Shown: piece after piece, positions 1 to 10,140 of the stretch
Numbering within the stretch: position 1 is the stretch's first letter
Layout of the letters: every line of letters starts with the position of its first letter
Notes under the pieces: model-generated
What the model saw: only the letters and a program-made list of their open reading frames with translations
Told to the model about the DNA's origin: nothing
Database searches by the model: none
Origin: an uncultured bacterium
GTDB lineage: Bacteria; Patescibacteriota; Minisyncoccia; Phycocordibacterales; UBA9973
DNA length: 33,650 nt
Direction of reading: 5' to 3'
Assembly (NCBI GenBank): GCA_903834665.1
Contig: CAILJY010000078.1
Span: 1 to 33,650, forward strand
Position numbers and translations under genes: made by a program

Positions 1-1
1 A

Positions 2-3000
2 ACTGACATCACAACAGTTGCAATGTCGGGAAGTGGAACAGTATATACTTATTCATACACAGTAGTCGCAGCTAATGGAAGTACATATGTTGATGGAGTT
101 GCAACAGTTAGTTTATCTACAATAGTTGATACTGCAGGGAACTCATCAAGTGCTCCAACAGAAAATACTTTTACAATAGATACCGTAGGACCAAGTACAA
201 CAATTTCTACAATAGAAATTGATCCAACAAAAAATTCTCCAATTCCAATTACTATTACATTTGAGGATTCAGTAACTGGATTTACTACAGCAGATATAAT
301 AGTAACTGGAGGTACAAAGAGTGTTTTATCTGGAACAGGTGCATCTTATAGTTTTGACTTAACACCAACTGGTGATGGTTTATTAACTGTAGATATAGGT
401 CCAGGTGTAGCATTTGATACTGCAAATAATGGAAACGTTATTGCTACACAACTCGCTATAAATTATGATGGAACTAGTCCATCTTCTGAAATTACAGCAA
501 TTTGTTCAACTGGGACAAATGGATGTACTTTGGTTGGAGAAAATACAAATCCTCAAGAGTCTTATAATGTACAGTCTATAACAGGTAATGCTTCAGATGT
601 TGTAGGAGGTTCAGGTCTTGACGTGGTAGTTATATCTATCAAAGATGTGACTGCCAATAAATGGTACAGTGGGTCTAGTTTTATAAATGACGTTGAAACA
701 TTTTTAGATACAACAGGAACTGATACTTGGTCATTTAATTCATCTGCTGTAGCCTTAACAATTGATCATACTTATATGATTAATTCAAAAGCTATAGATA
801 TTGCAAACAATGAACAAAGTTTATTAGGATCTTTGTCTTTTAAATTTACAAATGCTCCACCAACCGTTTCTTCTGTTACTGCTTCACAAGAAGCAAGTGG
901 TGTTGTTAATGTTACTTATGATGTTGATGATATTGAATCATCCGGAACAACCAACTATCTATTTTATGGAGTTGAAGCTACTTTAAATGGAACTATTTCT
1001 GATTCAGTAAATTCTTTGACAGTTTCTAGTGGAACAAATTTTCCCTTATCAGGAACCATCTTGATTGATGATGAGATAATTAGTTATACAAGTAAATCTG
1101 GTAATGTTTTACAAGATCTAACAAGAGGAGCTTTAAGTACAACAGCTTTTTCTCATGATACAAGTACTCAAGTATATATAAAAGCTAATAATGTGACTGG
1201 TAATGGTATTGGTTTATCTGGTATTGGCCCCAACAAAACTATTGCATGGTCAGCAAGAGATGATGCCTATGGTTATTATAGTAGTAATGGAGTTATTAAA
1301 GTAGTCGCAAATGACGGATCAACTGGTTCAATGATTGGGTCACTTTCTTCTCCGGTTTTTGCTATTGATGCAGCAAGACCTTTAACAGATTCTTCTACTT
1401 TATTAATCAATGATTCTGCCACTAGTATTTTTGGTGCTTCTCCTGAAGTTGTTTTAAAAATTCAAAATGTTACTGGTCAACCAGAAAATGAAAATATATT
1501 TGTTCAATTTTCAAGAAATGCAGGTGGTACATGGTATGGAGCAAATGAAAATGGGACACTTTCTGGAGAAGGAACTCTAGGCTCAGGGTTTGCCTCAAGT
1601 TTAGCAAATACAGGATCTATTTCTTGGCCATGGACGATGCAATCAAGAGCAGAAACTTTAGTGGTTAGAATTACTGATAGTTTTCAAAATACTTCAATAG
1701 AAGATATGAATACTACAGAGTATAATGCTCCTCCAGAATTTAATATTAATTATCCAGCAACTGGAAATGGAGGTTTGACGGTATCTCAAATATCAGATCC
1801 AGATGATATAAATTTTGGAAAAGTTAAAATTCAATATTCAATTAGAAATATAGATACAGAAGGAGATGTGGTTCCTTATTTTGTCACACCTTCTTTTAAT
1901 TATGATACTGGAAGTGGTTGGAACTTAATATCACAAGGGGATATAACTTATGGTGATGTTCCTTTGGGAGGACAAGTTGTAGATCAAAATACTGATGGAT
2001 TATTAGATAATAAAGTTTCGTCATCTTCATTTCATATTTATACAGCTTATTGGACAATTCCACTTGGAGTTGAAACAGAAGCTGGTCAATTTAAAATAAC
2101 CTTAAACGATCTTGGCTCAAGTAATAATATTTCTAGTAATACAGTTTCTAATTTGATTTTTGATACCGAAGAACCTGATGGTGGAGTTGTTTATTTTGAC
2201 GCAGGAGTTGCAGGTTCTGTTGGTACAGGATTGGTTACCATCCCATTACCAACAGACGTATCAAATGTTTTTTACCGAATCAGTGATGATATTACAACTA
2301 ATTCATCAGTAGAAGATACAGGCTGGGTTAGTATGACTAGTAGTACAACTATTCCTTGGACTTTTGATATCGATACAGAAATAAAAACTTTGAAATATCA
2401 ATATAGAGATTCATATGGAAATACAACTAATGAGATAACCCTAGCAACCCTTGCTCCAATTTCTGGAACTTCATTTTTAGTTCAAGATGCGTCTAACCCA
2501 AATATTCCTTCTTATGATATGTATATCGGATGGGAATCAGTAGCTAGTTCAACTGGGTTTGCTTCTTATAAATTAGAATTTGCTACGTCAACAGATAATT
2601 CCACGTATACAGCATATAGTTCTGTTGGTGGTGGTGGAATGTCTGATACAATGACAAATTATTATGTTCATAGAAATTTAAACTCTAGCTGGTATTATAA
2701 ATATCGTTTAGGTGTTACTGGGACAGATGGCAATACTTCTATTCGTGCTGGTTCACCAGTTACAGCAAAACCTGATGGAATTCAAAATTACGGAGAGGGT
2801 GGTGGAGGTGGAGGAGTTGCGACTGCTTCTCAAGTTGAGAATGTTGTTCCATCTCAAGATCCTACAACAAAAAATGTTACGGTAAATTATCGTTTAACAG
2901 ACGGATCATTTTCTAAAAAAATATCTCCTTCTTATGAAGCCCGTCTTTTCTATAATATCGGTGTAACTCTACCAGCAAATGCATATGGAGATAATACTCT

Positions 3001-6000
3001 TGCTGTTTCTGATGCTTCCAAATTGAAATCTTCAGGTTACATTCAAATTAATAATGAAGTTATCGCTTATAGTGGAAAAACAGGAAATGTTTTAACTGGA
3101 TTAACTAGAGGCACTTGGCCGACATCTCCTCGAGGAACTAGACAAAATTCTATTTTCTTCCAAGGTACACCTGTTTGGATAATGGCTTCGACCGTAGCTC
3201 CAACAACTATTACAAATTCTTCAATACCTACAGGTCAAAACAGTTCTATTGTTTGGACTACCTACGATGAGTCTAGTCTTGCCGGAGGAAATTATAGTAA
3301 TGTCGGAATAAGAGTTTTAGTTCATGATAATCAAAGTGCAGGATCTGGTCCATTATCAACTCAATCTGATTATTCTGAAATTGGAACATTGGATTCTTTG
3401 AATTTAACTGCTCCAACTATTTCTTTTGACGCATTATCTTCAAATGGAGATGAAAATGTTTCTTCGGTTGATATTCCGTTAACTCTAGGAAGAGCTTACG
3501 TCATTAATTCTACTGTTGATTATACAGTTACAGGTACAGCTACAGGAGGTGATGTAGATTTTACTTTAATAAATGGCACTGCAACAATAATAGCAGGAAC
3601 TACAAGTACAAATATTTCATTAGCAATAATTGAGGATTTGTTGAATGAAGTTGATGAAAACATTGTTATAACATTATCAAATCCAACAGGATCTATTTTG
3701 GGAACCAATACGGTTTACACTTATACCATCAATGATAATGACAATGATCCAGAGATTCAATTTACTTCTACAAGTTCAAGTGGCCAAGAAAATATAACGC
3801 CTATTGATATAAATGTTTCAATACCTAGTATTTCAAGTTCAGACGTAACTGTTGATTATACAGTTACAGGTACAGCTACAGGAGGTGATGTAGATTTTAC
3901 TTTAATAAATGGCACCGCTACTATAACAGCAGGAAATACGAGCACCAATATTTCTCTTGCGATTATAAATGATAGTATTTATGAATCAAATGAAGATGTT
4001 GTAATTACTTTATCAAACCCAAATGGAGCAATATTAGGAGCCAATACTATTTACACTTATACAATTACAGACAATGATACAACTCCAATAATTAGTTTTA
4101 CTAATACAAATGAAAGTGGAGTAGAAAGTGTTACTTCTGTTGATTTACCTATCAGTATTTTATTTGCATCTTATCAAGATACAACAGTCTCTTATACTGT
4201 CACAGGTGGGACAGCAACGAGTACTGATGACTTTGTTCTAGCCTCTGGTACTGCAACAATAACTGCAGGAACTACAAGTACAAATATTTCATTATCTATA
4301 ATTGATGATACCCTCAAAGAAATAAATGAAACTGTTATCGTAGAATTATCATCTCCCGTAAACTCAACTCTTGGAGTCAATACTATTTATACTTATACAA
4401 TTACAGATAATGATTCTCTTCCAACTATTGCTTTTACAAACACAACAGGCTCTAATCTTGAAGATGTAACTTCTATTAATATACCTGTAAGTATTTCAGG
4501 AATTTCTGGAATAGAAGCAGTTGTTTCTTATGCTGTCACAGGTGGAACAGCAACGAGTACTGATGACTTTGTTCTAGCCTCTGGCACTGCAACAATAATA
4601 ATAGGTCAGACAAGTGTAGATATATCACTTTCAGTTGTGGATGATTTACTTAGTGAAGCAACTGAAAATATTGTTATAACATTATCAAGTCCAACTGGAG
4701 CAACACTAGGAACAAATACAGTTTATACTTATACAATTACAGACAATGATACTGACCCAACTATTGCATTTACTAATACTACAGGGAATGGATTAGAAAA
4801 TGTTTCCTTGGTTAATATTCCAGTTTCTTTGCCTTCAGTTTCTGCTAAAAATTCAACAGTTGGATATTCTATTAAAGCAGGAGGAACTGCAACTTCAGGA
4901 GTCGATTATATTCTTTCTTCTGGAACTGCAACAATAAATGCCGGACAAATGAGTACAAATATTTCATTAGCTATAATTGATGATACACTCAAAGAAGCAA
5001 ATGAAACTGTTATTGTAGAATTATCATCTCCCGTAAACTCAACTCTTGGAGTCAATACTATCTACACTTATACAATTACAGATAATGAACCTAATCTAAA
5101 TGTTGCTTTTGTAAGTTCTAATTCTTCTGGTTTTGAAAGTATTACTTCAGAAGGAATTAATTTAACTTTGGCTTCTGTCTCATCTCAAGATGTAACTGTT
5201 GATTATACAGTCACAGGAGGAACAGCAACAGGAGATGGAACAGATTTTACTTTAGCAAATGGTACTGCCACAATTACAGCTAATACAACTACCGTTGAAA
5301 TTCCTTTCACTGTTGTAGATGATTTATTAATTGAATCAAACGAAACAATAATTGTAACATTATCTAATCCTACAAATGCATCTTTGGGGACAAAAACTAT
5401 TCATACTTATACTATTATAAATAATGATACAGATACGGTATCTCCGACAGTAACGTTAAATGGAGATGCAACTATTTCAGTTACAAGAGGAGATTCTTAT
5501 ACAGAATTAGGATCAATCGTAACAGATAATGTCGACGTAGGGTTAACGGCGACTATTACTGGATCTGTTAATACTAGTTTAATTGGCTCTTATGTATTGA
5601 CCTATACAGCGACAGATAGTTCTAATAATATCGGGACGGCAGAAAGAACAGTAAATGTTGTACTTGCTTTGGCTTATGATATTACATCAACTGCGGGAGC
5701 AGGTGGAACAATTAGTCCACTTGGCATTACTGCTGTGACTTCAACTGCGAATCAAGCTTATACTATAACTCCAGAGGCTGGGTATGGAGTAGATACTTTA
5801 GTTGTGGATGGAGTACCTTTGGCTTCAGCTCTTACTTATACATTTACGAATGTAGTGACTACTCATACTATCGATGTGACGTTTTCTCTTGATCCAGATG
5901 TTACTCCTCCAGTTATAACACTACTTGGAGATAATCCTATGACTGTTATAAAAGGAGAAACATATGTTGAGCCAGGAGTAACAGTTCTTGATGGTATTGA

Positions 6001-8314
6001 TGGAGTAATTGTTCCTGTTATAACTGGATCGGTTAATATAAATAGTATTGGTTCTTATACAATAACTTATACCGCGACTGATTCATCTCATAATAAATCT
6101 ACAGAAACAAGAATTGTTAACGTTGAATATGCTTCTAGTTATATAATAAGATCATCCTCTGGTTCTAATGGAACTATTGACCCATTAGGAGAGACAGCTG
6201 TTCCTTCCACGACTAGTCAAACTTACACAATTGCTCCTAACGAAGGATTCAAAATAGCCACTCTTGTAGTTGATGATGCAAACCTAGTTGTAGAATCTAG
6301 TTATACATTTACAAACGTTGTAGGACCACATCAGATAGATGTGACATTTTCTCCTGTTGATGGTTTACCTCCTACTATAACCATCTTAGGAGATAATCCA
6401 ATGACGATTAATACAGGGGAAGCCTTTGTTGATCCAGGAGCAACTGCTGTTGATTCTACTACCAATGAAGCTTTAGTTGTTACAACTGTTGGTAATGTAA
6501 ATAATTCAACAGCTGGAACTTATCAGATAACTTACTTTACAAGTGATTCATTAGGAAATACTGCAACAGCTGAAAGAACTGTTAATGTTGTAGATATATC
6601 TCCTCCAATTATTTCTGGGATAGAAACTCCTGTTAAATCAGCCAATGCTGCTGTTATAGTTTGGCAAACAAATGAACCAGCAACTTCTCAAGTTATTTGG
6701 GGAACAGCAACAGGTAATTTAACAAGAAATACTGTTATAGATGAAGTCTTATCTGTTTATCATGTTATATCACTTAGTTCAGGTACATTTGATTTAGATG
6801 ATTCTTCTAATATTTTGGAACCTACAACTAATTATTTCTTTACAGTTAAATCTGCTGATAATGCTGGAAATGAAACTGAATCCACTGAACAAACATTTAC
6901 AACTACAGCAGATGGACAAGTTGTCGTAGTAAGTTCTTCCTCTAACAATAACGATAATACTTCTAATCTAATTCCAGATATTACTGCTCCTTCTATCTCT
7001 AATGTAAAAGTTTCAGACATAAATGCTTTTGGAGCAACTATTTCTTTTGATACAAATGAAGAGACAATGTCATTTGTGGAATATGGAAAAGAAACAACTT
7101 ATGGAGATACTATGGGTAGTAGTAAATGGTTAACTTCTCACTCAATAAAATTAAGTGGGCTAAGAATAGGAACAGATTATCATATGAGAGTTACGGTGGT
7201 AGATAAATCTGGTAATTCAACAACAACAGAAGATGAAGTATTTAAAACAAAATATTTCAATGAAGTAACTGACAGTCTTAAAACTATTGATAATCTTGAA
7301 CAATTTCAAGCTGAGATAGAAGCAACAATTGAATCAATTCTTCCATCATTAATTCCTCCATTTATTGAAAAACCAAACATCGTTAATATTACAGAAAATG
7401 GAGCAATGGTAACATATCGTACAAATATTAAAGCTTATCCAGCTGTAAGCTTCTCGACTGATGAGTTCTATAATAAAACAAAAGATAAACCTTATGATGG
7501 AGAAATATCAGATACAACAGCAGAAAAAAGTTTTTCTCATAGTTTAGTTCTTTCAGGTTTGAAAGCAAATACTAAATATCATATTATGGCAAAAGCTTTC
7601 TCTCTCCCTCAAGTAGTTGGACAGTCTGATGATATAGTCTTTACAACTTTACCTTCAAAAATTTCAGGAGCAATAATAGATAAAAAGAAAGATTCATTTA
7701 CTGTTGTGTGGACGACAGATGAACCTACTACTTCTATTGTTGATTACAAAAACACAATTACAGGTAGAGCTTCTAGAACAATAGATAATAGCCAAAATAC
7801 TTCTCACTCTATAAAGATAGAAAATCTAACTCCTGGAACTTCGTATCAAGTCGATATCTCTGGTCTTAATAAAGAGGGCAATATATTTGAAGCAGCCGCA
7901 TCTTTATTTGTGACAACTTCTGTGGATGTTATCGCCCCAGTAATTAATAATGTGAAAGTTGATAGTGCTTTAGTTCTCGGACGTACAGATAGAATTCAAA
8001 CAATAATCTCATGGCAAACAGATGAACCTTCTACTTCAATTGTTTATTATGAAGAAGGATCTGGAATTTTGAGTAAAGAATTAGCAAATAAACAAGAGGA
8101 TCTAAATACATTTACCACAAATCATTCTATCGTCTTAACCTCATTAAAACCAGGAACAGTTTATCGTTTCCAAGTAGCTTCGACAGATAGTGCCAATAAT
8201 ACCGTTAAACCTCCTATACGTACTATAATTACCCCTCGTAGAACTGAATCTATCGTTGATGTTATCTTTAAGAACTTCAATGAAACGTTCAATTTTATAA
8301 ATAATTTCAAATAA
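2..8314 (+). CDS. Giant modular surface protein, 5'-truncated by the window edge
   Basis: The frame is already open at base 2, so the first Met at 23 is internal and the N-terminus lies outside the window. Visible modules, numbered from that Met: Ig-like and fibronectin-like segments (about 1-900); two copies of a short module built around 'IIDDEIISYTSKSGNVL' type sequence (near residues 330 and 1000); a Gly-rich linker near 925; six Calx-beta-type repeats (about 1132-1806) each ending in 'YTYTITDND'; DUF5011-like modules ('LGDNPMT...PG') alternating with InlB-B-like repeats (about 1810-2190); then about five fibronectin-III / purple-acid-phosphatase-N-like modules rich in 'WQTNEPATS' type motifs. 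The composition (Thr, Ser, Asn, Val; almost no Cys) is typical of secreted adhesins. No LPXTG motif, sorting signal or C-terminal membrane helix is visible, so anchoring is unknown. It probably acts in surface attachment; this is inferred from the domains. It ends in TAA 58 bp before the response-regulator gene. Confidence 0.85.
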   Translation, partial: TDITTVAMSGSGTVYTYSYTVVAANGSTYVDGVATVSLSTIVDTAGNSSSAPTENTFTIDTVGPSTTISTIEIDPTKNSPIPITITFEDSVTGFTTADIIVTGGTKSVLSGTGASYSFDLTPTGDGLLTVDIGPGVAFDTANNGNVIATQLAINYDGTSPSSEITAICSTGTNGCTLVGENTNPQESYNVQSITGNASDVVGGSGLDVVVISIKDVTANKWYSGSSFINDVETFLDTTGTDTWSFNSSAVALTIDHTYMINSKAIDIANNEQSLLGSLSFKFTNAPPTVSSVTASQEASGVVNVTYDVDDIESSGTTNYLFYGVEATLNGTISDSVNSLTVSSGTNFPLSGTILIDDEIISYTSKSGNVLQDLTRGALSTTAFSHDTSTQVYIKANNVTGNGIGLSGIGPNKTIAWSARDDAYGYYSSNGVIKVVANDGSTGSMIGSLSSPVFAIDAARPLTDSSTLLINDSATSIFGASPEVVLKIQNVTGQPENENIFVQFSRNAGGTWYGANENGTLSGEGTLGSGFASSLANTGSISWPWTMQSRAETLVVRITDSFQNTSIEDMNTTEYNAPPEFNINYPATGNGGLTVSQISDPDDINFGKVKIQYSIRNIDTEGDVVPYFVTPSFNYDTGSGWNLISQGDITYGDVPLGGQVVDQNTDGLLDNKVSSSSFHIYTAYWTIPLGVETEAGQFKITLNDLGSSNNISSNTVSNLIFDTEEPDGGVVYFDAGVAGSVGTGLVTIPLPTDVSNVFYRISDDITTNSSVEDTGWVSMTSSTTIPWTFDIDTEIKTLKYQYRDSYGNTTNEITLATLAPISGTSFLVQDASNPNIPSYDMYIGWESVASSTGFASYKLEFATSTDNSTYTAYSSVGGGGMSDTMTNYYVHRNLNSSWYYKYRLGVTGTDGNTSIRAGSPVTAKPDGIQNYGEGGGGGGVATASQVENVVPSQDPTTKNVTVNYRLTDGSFSKKISPSYEARLFYNIGVTLPANAYGDNTLAVSDASKLKSSGYIQINNEVIAYSGKTGNVLTGLTRGTWPTSPRGTRQNSIFFQGTPVWIMASTVAPTTITNSSIPTGQNSSIVWTTYDESSLAGGNYSNVGIRVLVHDNQSAGSGPLSTQSDYSEIGTLDSLNLTAPTISFDALSSNGDENVSSVDIPLTLGRAYVINSTVDYTVTGTATGGDVDFTLINGTATIIAGTTSTNISLAIIEDLLNEVDENIVITLSNPTGSILGTNTVYTYTINDNDNDPEIQFTSTSSSGQENITPIDINVSIPSISSSDVTVDYTVTGTATGGDVDFTLINGTATITAGNTSTNISLAIINDSIYESNEDVVITLSNPNGAILGANTIYTYTITDNDTTPIISFTNTNESGVESVTSVDLPISILFASYQDTTVSYTVTGGTATSTDDFVLASGTATITAGTTSTNISLSIIDDTLKEINETVIVELSSPVNSTLGVNTIYTYTITDNDSLPTIAFTNTTGSNLEDVTSINIPVSISGISGIEAVVSYAVTGGTATSTDDFVLASGTATIIIGQTSVDISLSVVDDLLSEATENIVITLSSPTGATLGTNTVYTYTITDNDTDPTIAFTNTTGNGLENVSLVNIPVSLPSVSAKNSTVGYSIKAGGTATSGVDYILSSGTATINAGQMSTNISLAIIDDTLKEANETVIVELSSPVNSTLGVNTIYTYTITDNEPNLNVAFVSSNSSGFESITSEGINLTLASVSSQDVTVDYTVTGGTATGDGTDFTLANGTATITANTTTVEIPFTVVDDLLIESNETIIVTLSNPTNASLGTKTIHTYTIINNDTDTVSPTVTLNGDATISVTRGDSYTELGSIVTDNVDVGLTATITGSVNTSLIGSYVLTYTATDSSNNIGTAERTVNVVLALAYDITSTAGAGGTISPLGITAVTSTANQAYTITPEAGYGVDTLVVDGVPLASALTYTFTNVVTTHTIDVTFSLDPDVTPPVITLLGDNPMTVIKGETYVEPGVTVLDGIDGVIVPVITGSVNINSIGSYTITYTATDSSHNKSTETRIVNVEYASSYIIRSSSGSNGTIDPLGETAVPSTTSQTYTIAPNEGFKIATLVVDDANLVVESSYTFTNVVGPHQIDVTFSPVDGLPPTITILGDNPMTINTGEAFVDPGATAVDSTTNEALVVTTVGNVNNSTAGTYQITYFTSDSLGNTATAERTVNVVDISPPIISGIETPVKSANAAVIVWQTNEPATSQVIWGTATGNLTRNTVIDEVLSVYHVISLSSGTFDLDDSSNILEPTTNYFFTVKSADNAGNETESTEQTFTTTADGQVVVVSSSSNNNDNTSNLIPDITAPSISNVKVSDINAFGATISFDTNEETMSFVEYGKETTYGDTMGSSKWLTSHSIKLSGLRIGTDYHMRVTVVDKSGNSTTTEDEVFKTKYFNEVTDSLKTIDNLEQFQAEIEATIESILPSLIPPFIEKPNIVNITENGAMVTYRTNIKAYPAVSFSTDEFYNKTKDKPYDGEISDTTAEKSFSHSLVLSGLKANTKYHIMAKAFSLPQVVGQSDDIVFTTLPSKISGAIIDKKKDSFTVVWTTDEPTTSIVDYKNTITGRASRTIDNSQNTSHSIKIENLTPGTSYQVDISGLNKEGNIFEAAASLFVTTSVDVIAPVINNVKVDSALVLGRTDRIQTIISWQTDEPSTSIVYYEEGSGILSKELANKQEDLNTFTTNHSIVLTSLKPGTVYRFQVASTDSANNTVKPPIRTIITPRRTESIVDVIFKNFNETFNFINNFK
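3416..5440 (+). repeat. Six tandem Calx-beta-type repeats (about 336 bp each)
   Basis: Units start at about 3416, 3752, 4088, 4424, 4760 and 5099, giving a period of exactly 336 bp (112 codons) for the first four and 339 bp for the fifth. Each unit reads '.I.F......G.E.V..V..P......' at its start and ends in 'YTYTITDND'. Some blocks are identical at the DNA level between units: 68 bp at 3512-3579 and 3848-3915; 38 bp at 4211-4248 and 4547-4584; 47 bp at 4340-4386 and 5015-5061. The aspartates in the closing loop fit the calcium-binding edge of Calx-beta domains. Confidence 0.85.
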
Positions 8315-8323
8315 TATTGAAAC

Positions 8324-8359
8324 AACATACAAGATGGTGCAAGAGCCATATTGTATGTT
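8324..8359 (+). terminator. Hairpin between the surface-protein gene and the response-regulator gene
   Basis: A 9-bp inverted repeat, AACATACAA / TTGTATGTT, encloses an 18-nt loop that can itself pair TGG with CCA. It starts 10 bp after the TAA of the giant gene. No long T-tract follows, so it is a weak terminator or attenuator candidate. Confidence 0.4.
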
Positions 8360-8364
8360 ATATT
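8359..8364 (+). promoter_or_regulatory. Putative -10 box (TATATT) for the response-regulator/ABC operon
   Basis: TATATT lies 8 nt upstream of the ATG at 8373, the same spacing seen at several other genes here, which would give an almost leaderless mRNA. No good -35 is visible because the preceding hairpin occupies that position. Confidence 0.35.
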
Positions 8365-8372
8365 AAAAGAAT

Positions 8373-8816
8373 ATGGATAATAAAGAAAAGAAAATAAAAA
8401 TCCTTCTTATTGATAACGATGAGATGATGTCTATCTACTTTCGTGATATTTTTTGGGTACATGGTCATAATAATAAATATGAAATTTCTGTTGTATCTTC
8501 TTTATTAGGAGCTCGTAAAAGAATAACAGAAGAGGAAACCCGTCCAGATATAATATTTCTTGATGCAATGATTCCTACGGAAGGAGGAAATAGTAATTCA
8601 GAATCACACATAAAGGCATCTTTAGAATTTATAAAAGAAATCAAATCGCATCCCGAATTATCTAAAATAAATATAGTTATTTATTCAGGACATATACATA
8701 AATCTTTAGAAAAAGAAGCTTATGATTTAGGAATAAATGGTTACATTATAAAAGGGGAATTTACCCCAAAAGAGATAATTGCTTATACAGATAAACTTCA
8801 TGGATCCAATAATTAA
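8373..8816 (+). CDS. Stand-alone response-regulator receiver domain protein
   Basis: The 147 residues form a single CheY-like receiver domain. The acidic pocket is D14/D16 in 'LLIDNDE', the phospho-acceptor is D64 in 'IIFLDAMIP', the switch Ser is S105 in 'IVIYSG', and the conserved Lys is K127 in 'GYIIKGE'. A short insertion (about residues 69-82, Gly/Ser/Asn-rich) follows the phosphorylation site. There is no DNA-binding or enzymatic output domain, so it probably acts through protein contacts. Its last 17 bases overlap the start of the ABC ATPase gene, implying translational coupling and a functional link to the transporter. No histidine kinase is encoded in the window. Confidence 0.88.
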   Translation: MDNKEKKIKILLIDNDEMMSIYFRDIFWVHGHNNKYEISVVSSLLGARKRITEEETRPDIIFLDAMIPTEGGNSNSESHIKASLEFIKEIKSHPELSKINIVIYSGHIHKSLEKEAYDLGINGYIIKGEFTPKEIIAYTDKLHGSNN

Positions 8817-10131
8817 ATTAGAAAAAGTTAATCTCTGGTATGAATTAGGAAAACCGAATGAAGTTCATGCCTTAAAAGATATTAATCTTGAGATAAATAA
8901 GGGAGATTATGTAGCCTTTTTTGGCTCATCTGGTTGTGGTAAAACAACCATGCTTTATGCTATTTCTGGTATTGATCGTTTTCAGGATGGTAAAATTTTT
9001 ATAAATGGAGTAGATATTTCAGGTTTTACAAATCAAGAATTAGCAATTTTTAGACAGACAGGTATTGGTATTGTTTTTCAACAATTTAATCTTGTTCCTT
9101 CTTTAACTGTTCTTAAAAATGTTGCATTACCAATGCTTTTCGTTGGAGTATCATCAGAAAAAGCAGATGAGGAGGCTCGTAAACTTCTCGAGAGATTAAA
9201 TCTTACTTCTTTAGCTGATAGATACCCATATGAACTTTCAGGGGGCCAACAACAAAGAGTTGGAATTGCGAGAGCTTTAATAAATGATCCCCCAATTATA
9301 ATTGCCGATGAACCTTTAGGTAACCTGGACTCTGTTAATGCAAAAAAGGTTTTAGAATTTTTGAAAGAATTAAATGAAAAAGATGGACGAACTGTCATCA
9401 TGGTTACTCACGAAGCTTGGAGTTTAAGAGATGTGAAAACTATTTTTCATTTAAAGGATGGAGTAGTTACTGATGTTGAGAAAATAAATCCAAAGACAGT
9501 GGCAGAAACACTTTCTGGTCATTTATATAAACAATTATCAAAAGAACTTTCAGAATCTGATAAACCTGTTGATGTTAAAACAGCCCAACTTTCTTCTCGA
9601 GTCCTTGCTAGCTTCTTATTGCGAGGATATTCTTCTGATGAGATAAAACGTTTTGAAGAAATTATTAATCAAAGATTAGAAGAAAAGATTGATCCAATAA
9701 CTTTAACTGATTTGTTGCATAAACCATTTAAAGATGGAGGAGTTGGTTTGTGGAAGAAAAAAGCCGAAAGAGTGGTTCATTATTTAGATGAAATTATTGA
9801 TAAAAGAAAAGATATTGAAGCTGTTTATAATGTTATAGAGAAACATCCTGAATTAACTATTTCTGAAGAAGTTCGTCGTATTCGTGATTGGTTATTAGAA
9901 GAACATAAATTAAAACTTTCCTCGGCTCAAATCATGTCTATTGATCAACTGATTTCAGATCGATTAAGAGGATTTGTTTCTCCTGAAAAATTTATTGAGT
10001 TACTTGATCTTTCTAAAAACAAATTTGGAGCTGGTTTAACATTTCGTACTTCTCACCAGATGGGAGAAAAATTTGAATCTATTTTAAGCGGAGGAAGAAG
10101 TATTGAAGATGTATTCCAAAAAAGTTTATAA
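8800..10131 (+). CDS. ABC transporter ATP-binding protein, MacB/LolD type, with C-terminal extension
   Basis: The start is placed at the ATG at 8800 ('MDPIIKLEKV'), which begins right at the family's N-terminal strand, rather than at an in-frame ATG seven codons earlier. In the 443-residue protein the Walker A is 'GSSGCGKTT' (42-50), the Q-loop Q is at 94-95, the signature is 'LSGGQQQRVGIARAL' (146-160), the Walker B is 'IIIADEP' (166-172) and the H-loop His is 204. These are typical of the LolD/MacB/FtsE class that powers mechanotransmission rather than substrate transport. The family domain normally ends near residue 225-235. Here about 210 predominantly helical residues follow, with an apparent internal repeat (residues 287-323 resemble 383-420). 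The permease gene starts 9 bp downstream. Confidence 0.92.
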   Translation: MDPIIKLEKVNLWYELGKPNEVHALKDINLEINKGDYVAFFGSSGCGKTTMLYAISGIDRFQDGKIFINGVDISGFTNQELAIFRQTGIGIVFQQFNLVPSLTVLKNVALPMLFVGVSSEKADEEARKLLERLNLTSLADRYPYELSGGQQQRVGIARALINDPPIIIADEPLGNLDSVNAKKVLEFLKELNEKDGRTVIMVTHEAWSLRDVKTIFHLKDGVVTDVEKINPKTVAETLSGHLYKQLSKELSESDKPVDVKTAQLSSRVLASFLLRGYSSDEIKRFEEIINQRLEEKIDPITLTDLLHKPFKDGGVGLWKKKAERVVHYLDEIIDKRKDIEAVYNVIEKHPELTISEEVRRIRDWLLEEHKLKLSSAQIMSIDQLISDRLRGFVSPEKFIELLDLSKNKFGAGLTFRTSHQMGEKFESILSGGRSIEDVFQKSL

Positions 10132-10140
10132 TTAAAAAAC

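Noticed and set aside
3416-5440. Possible CRISPR-like array because of regular repeats.
   Set aside because: The period is 336 bp, the frame is open throughout, and the repeats are protein domains.
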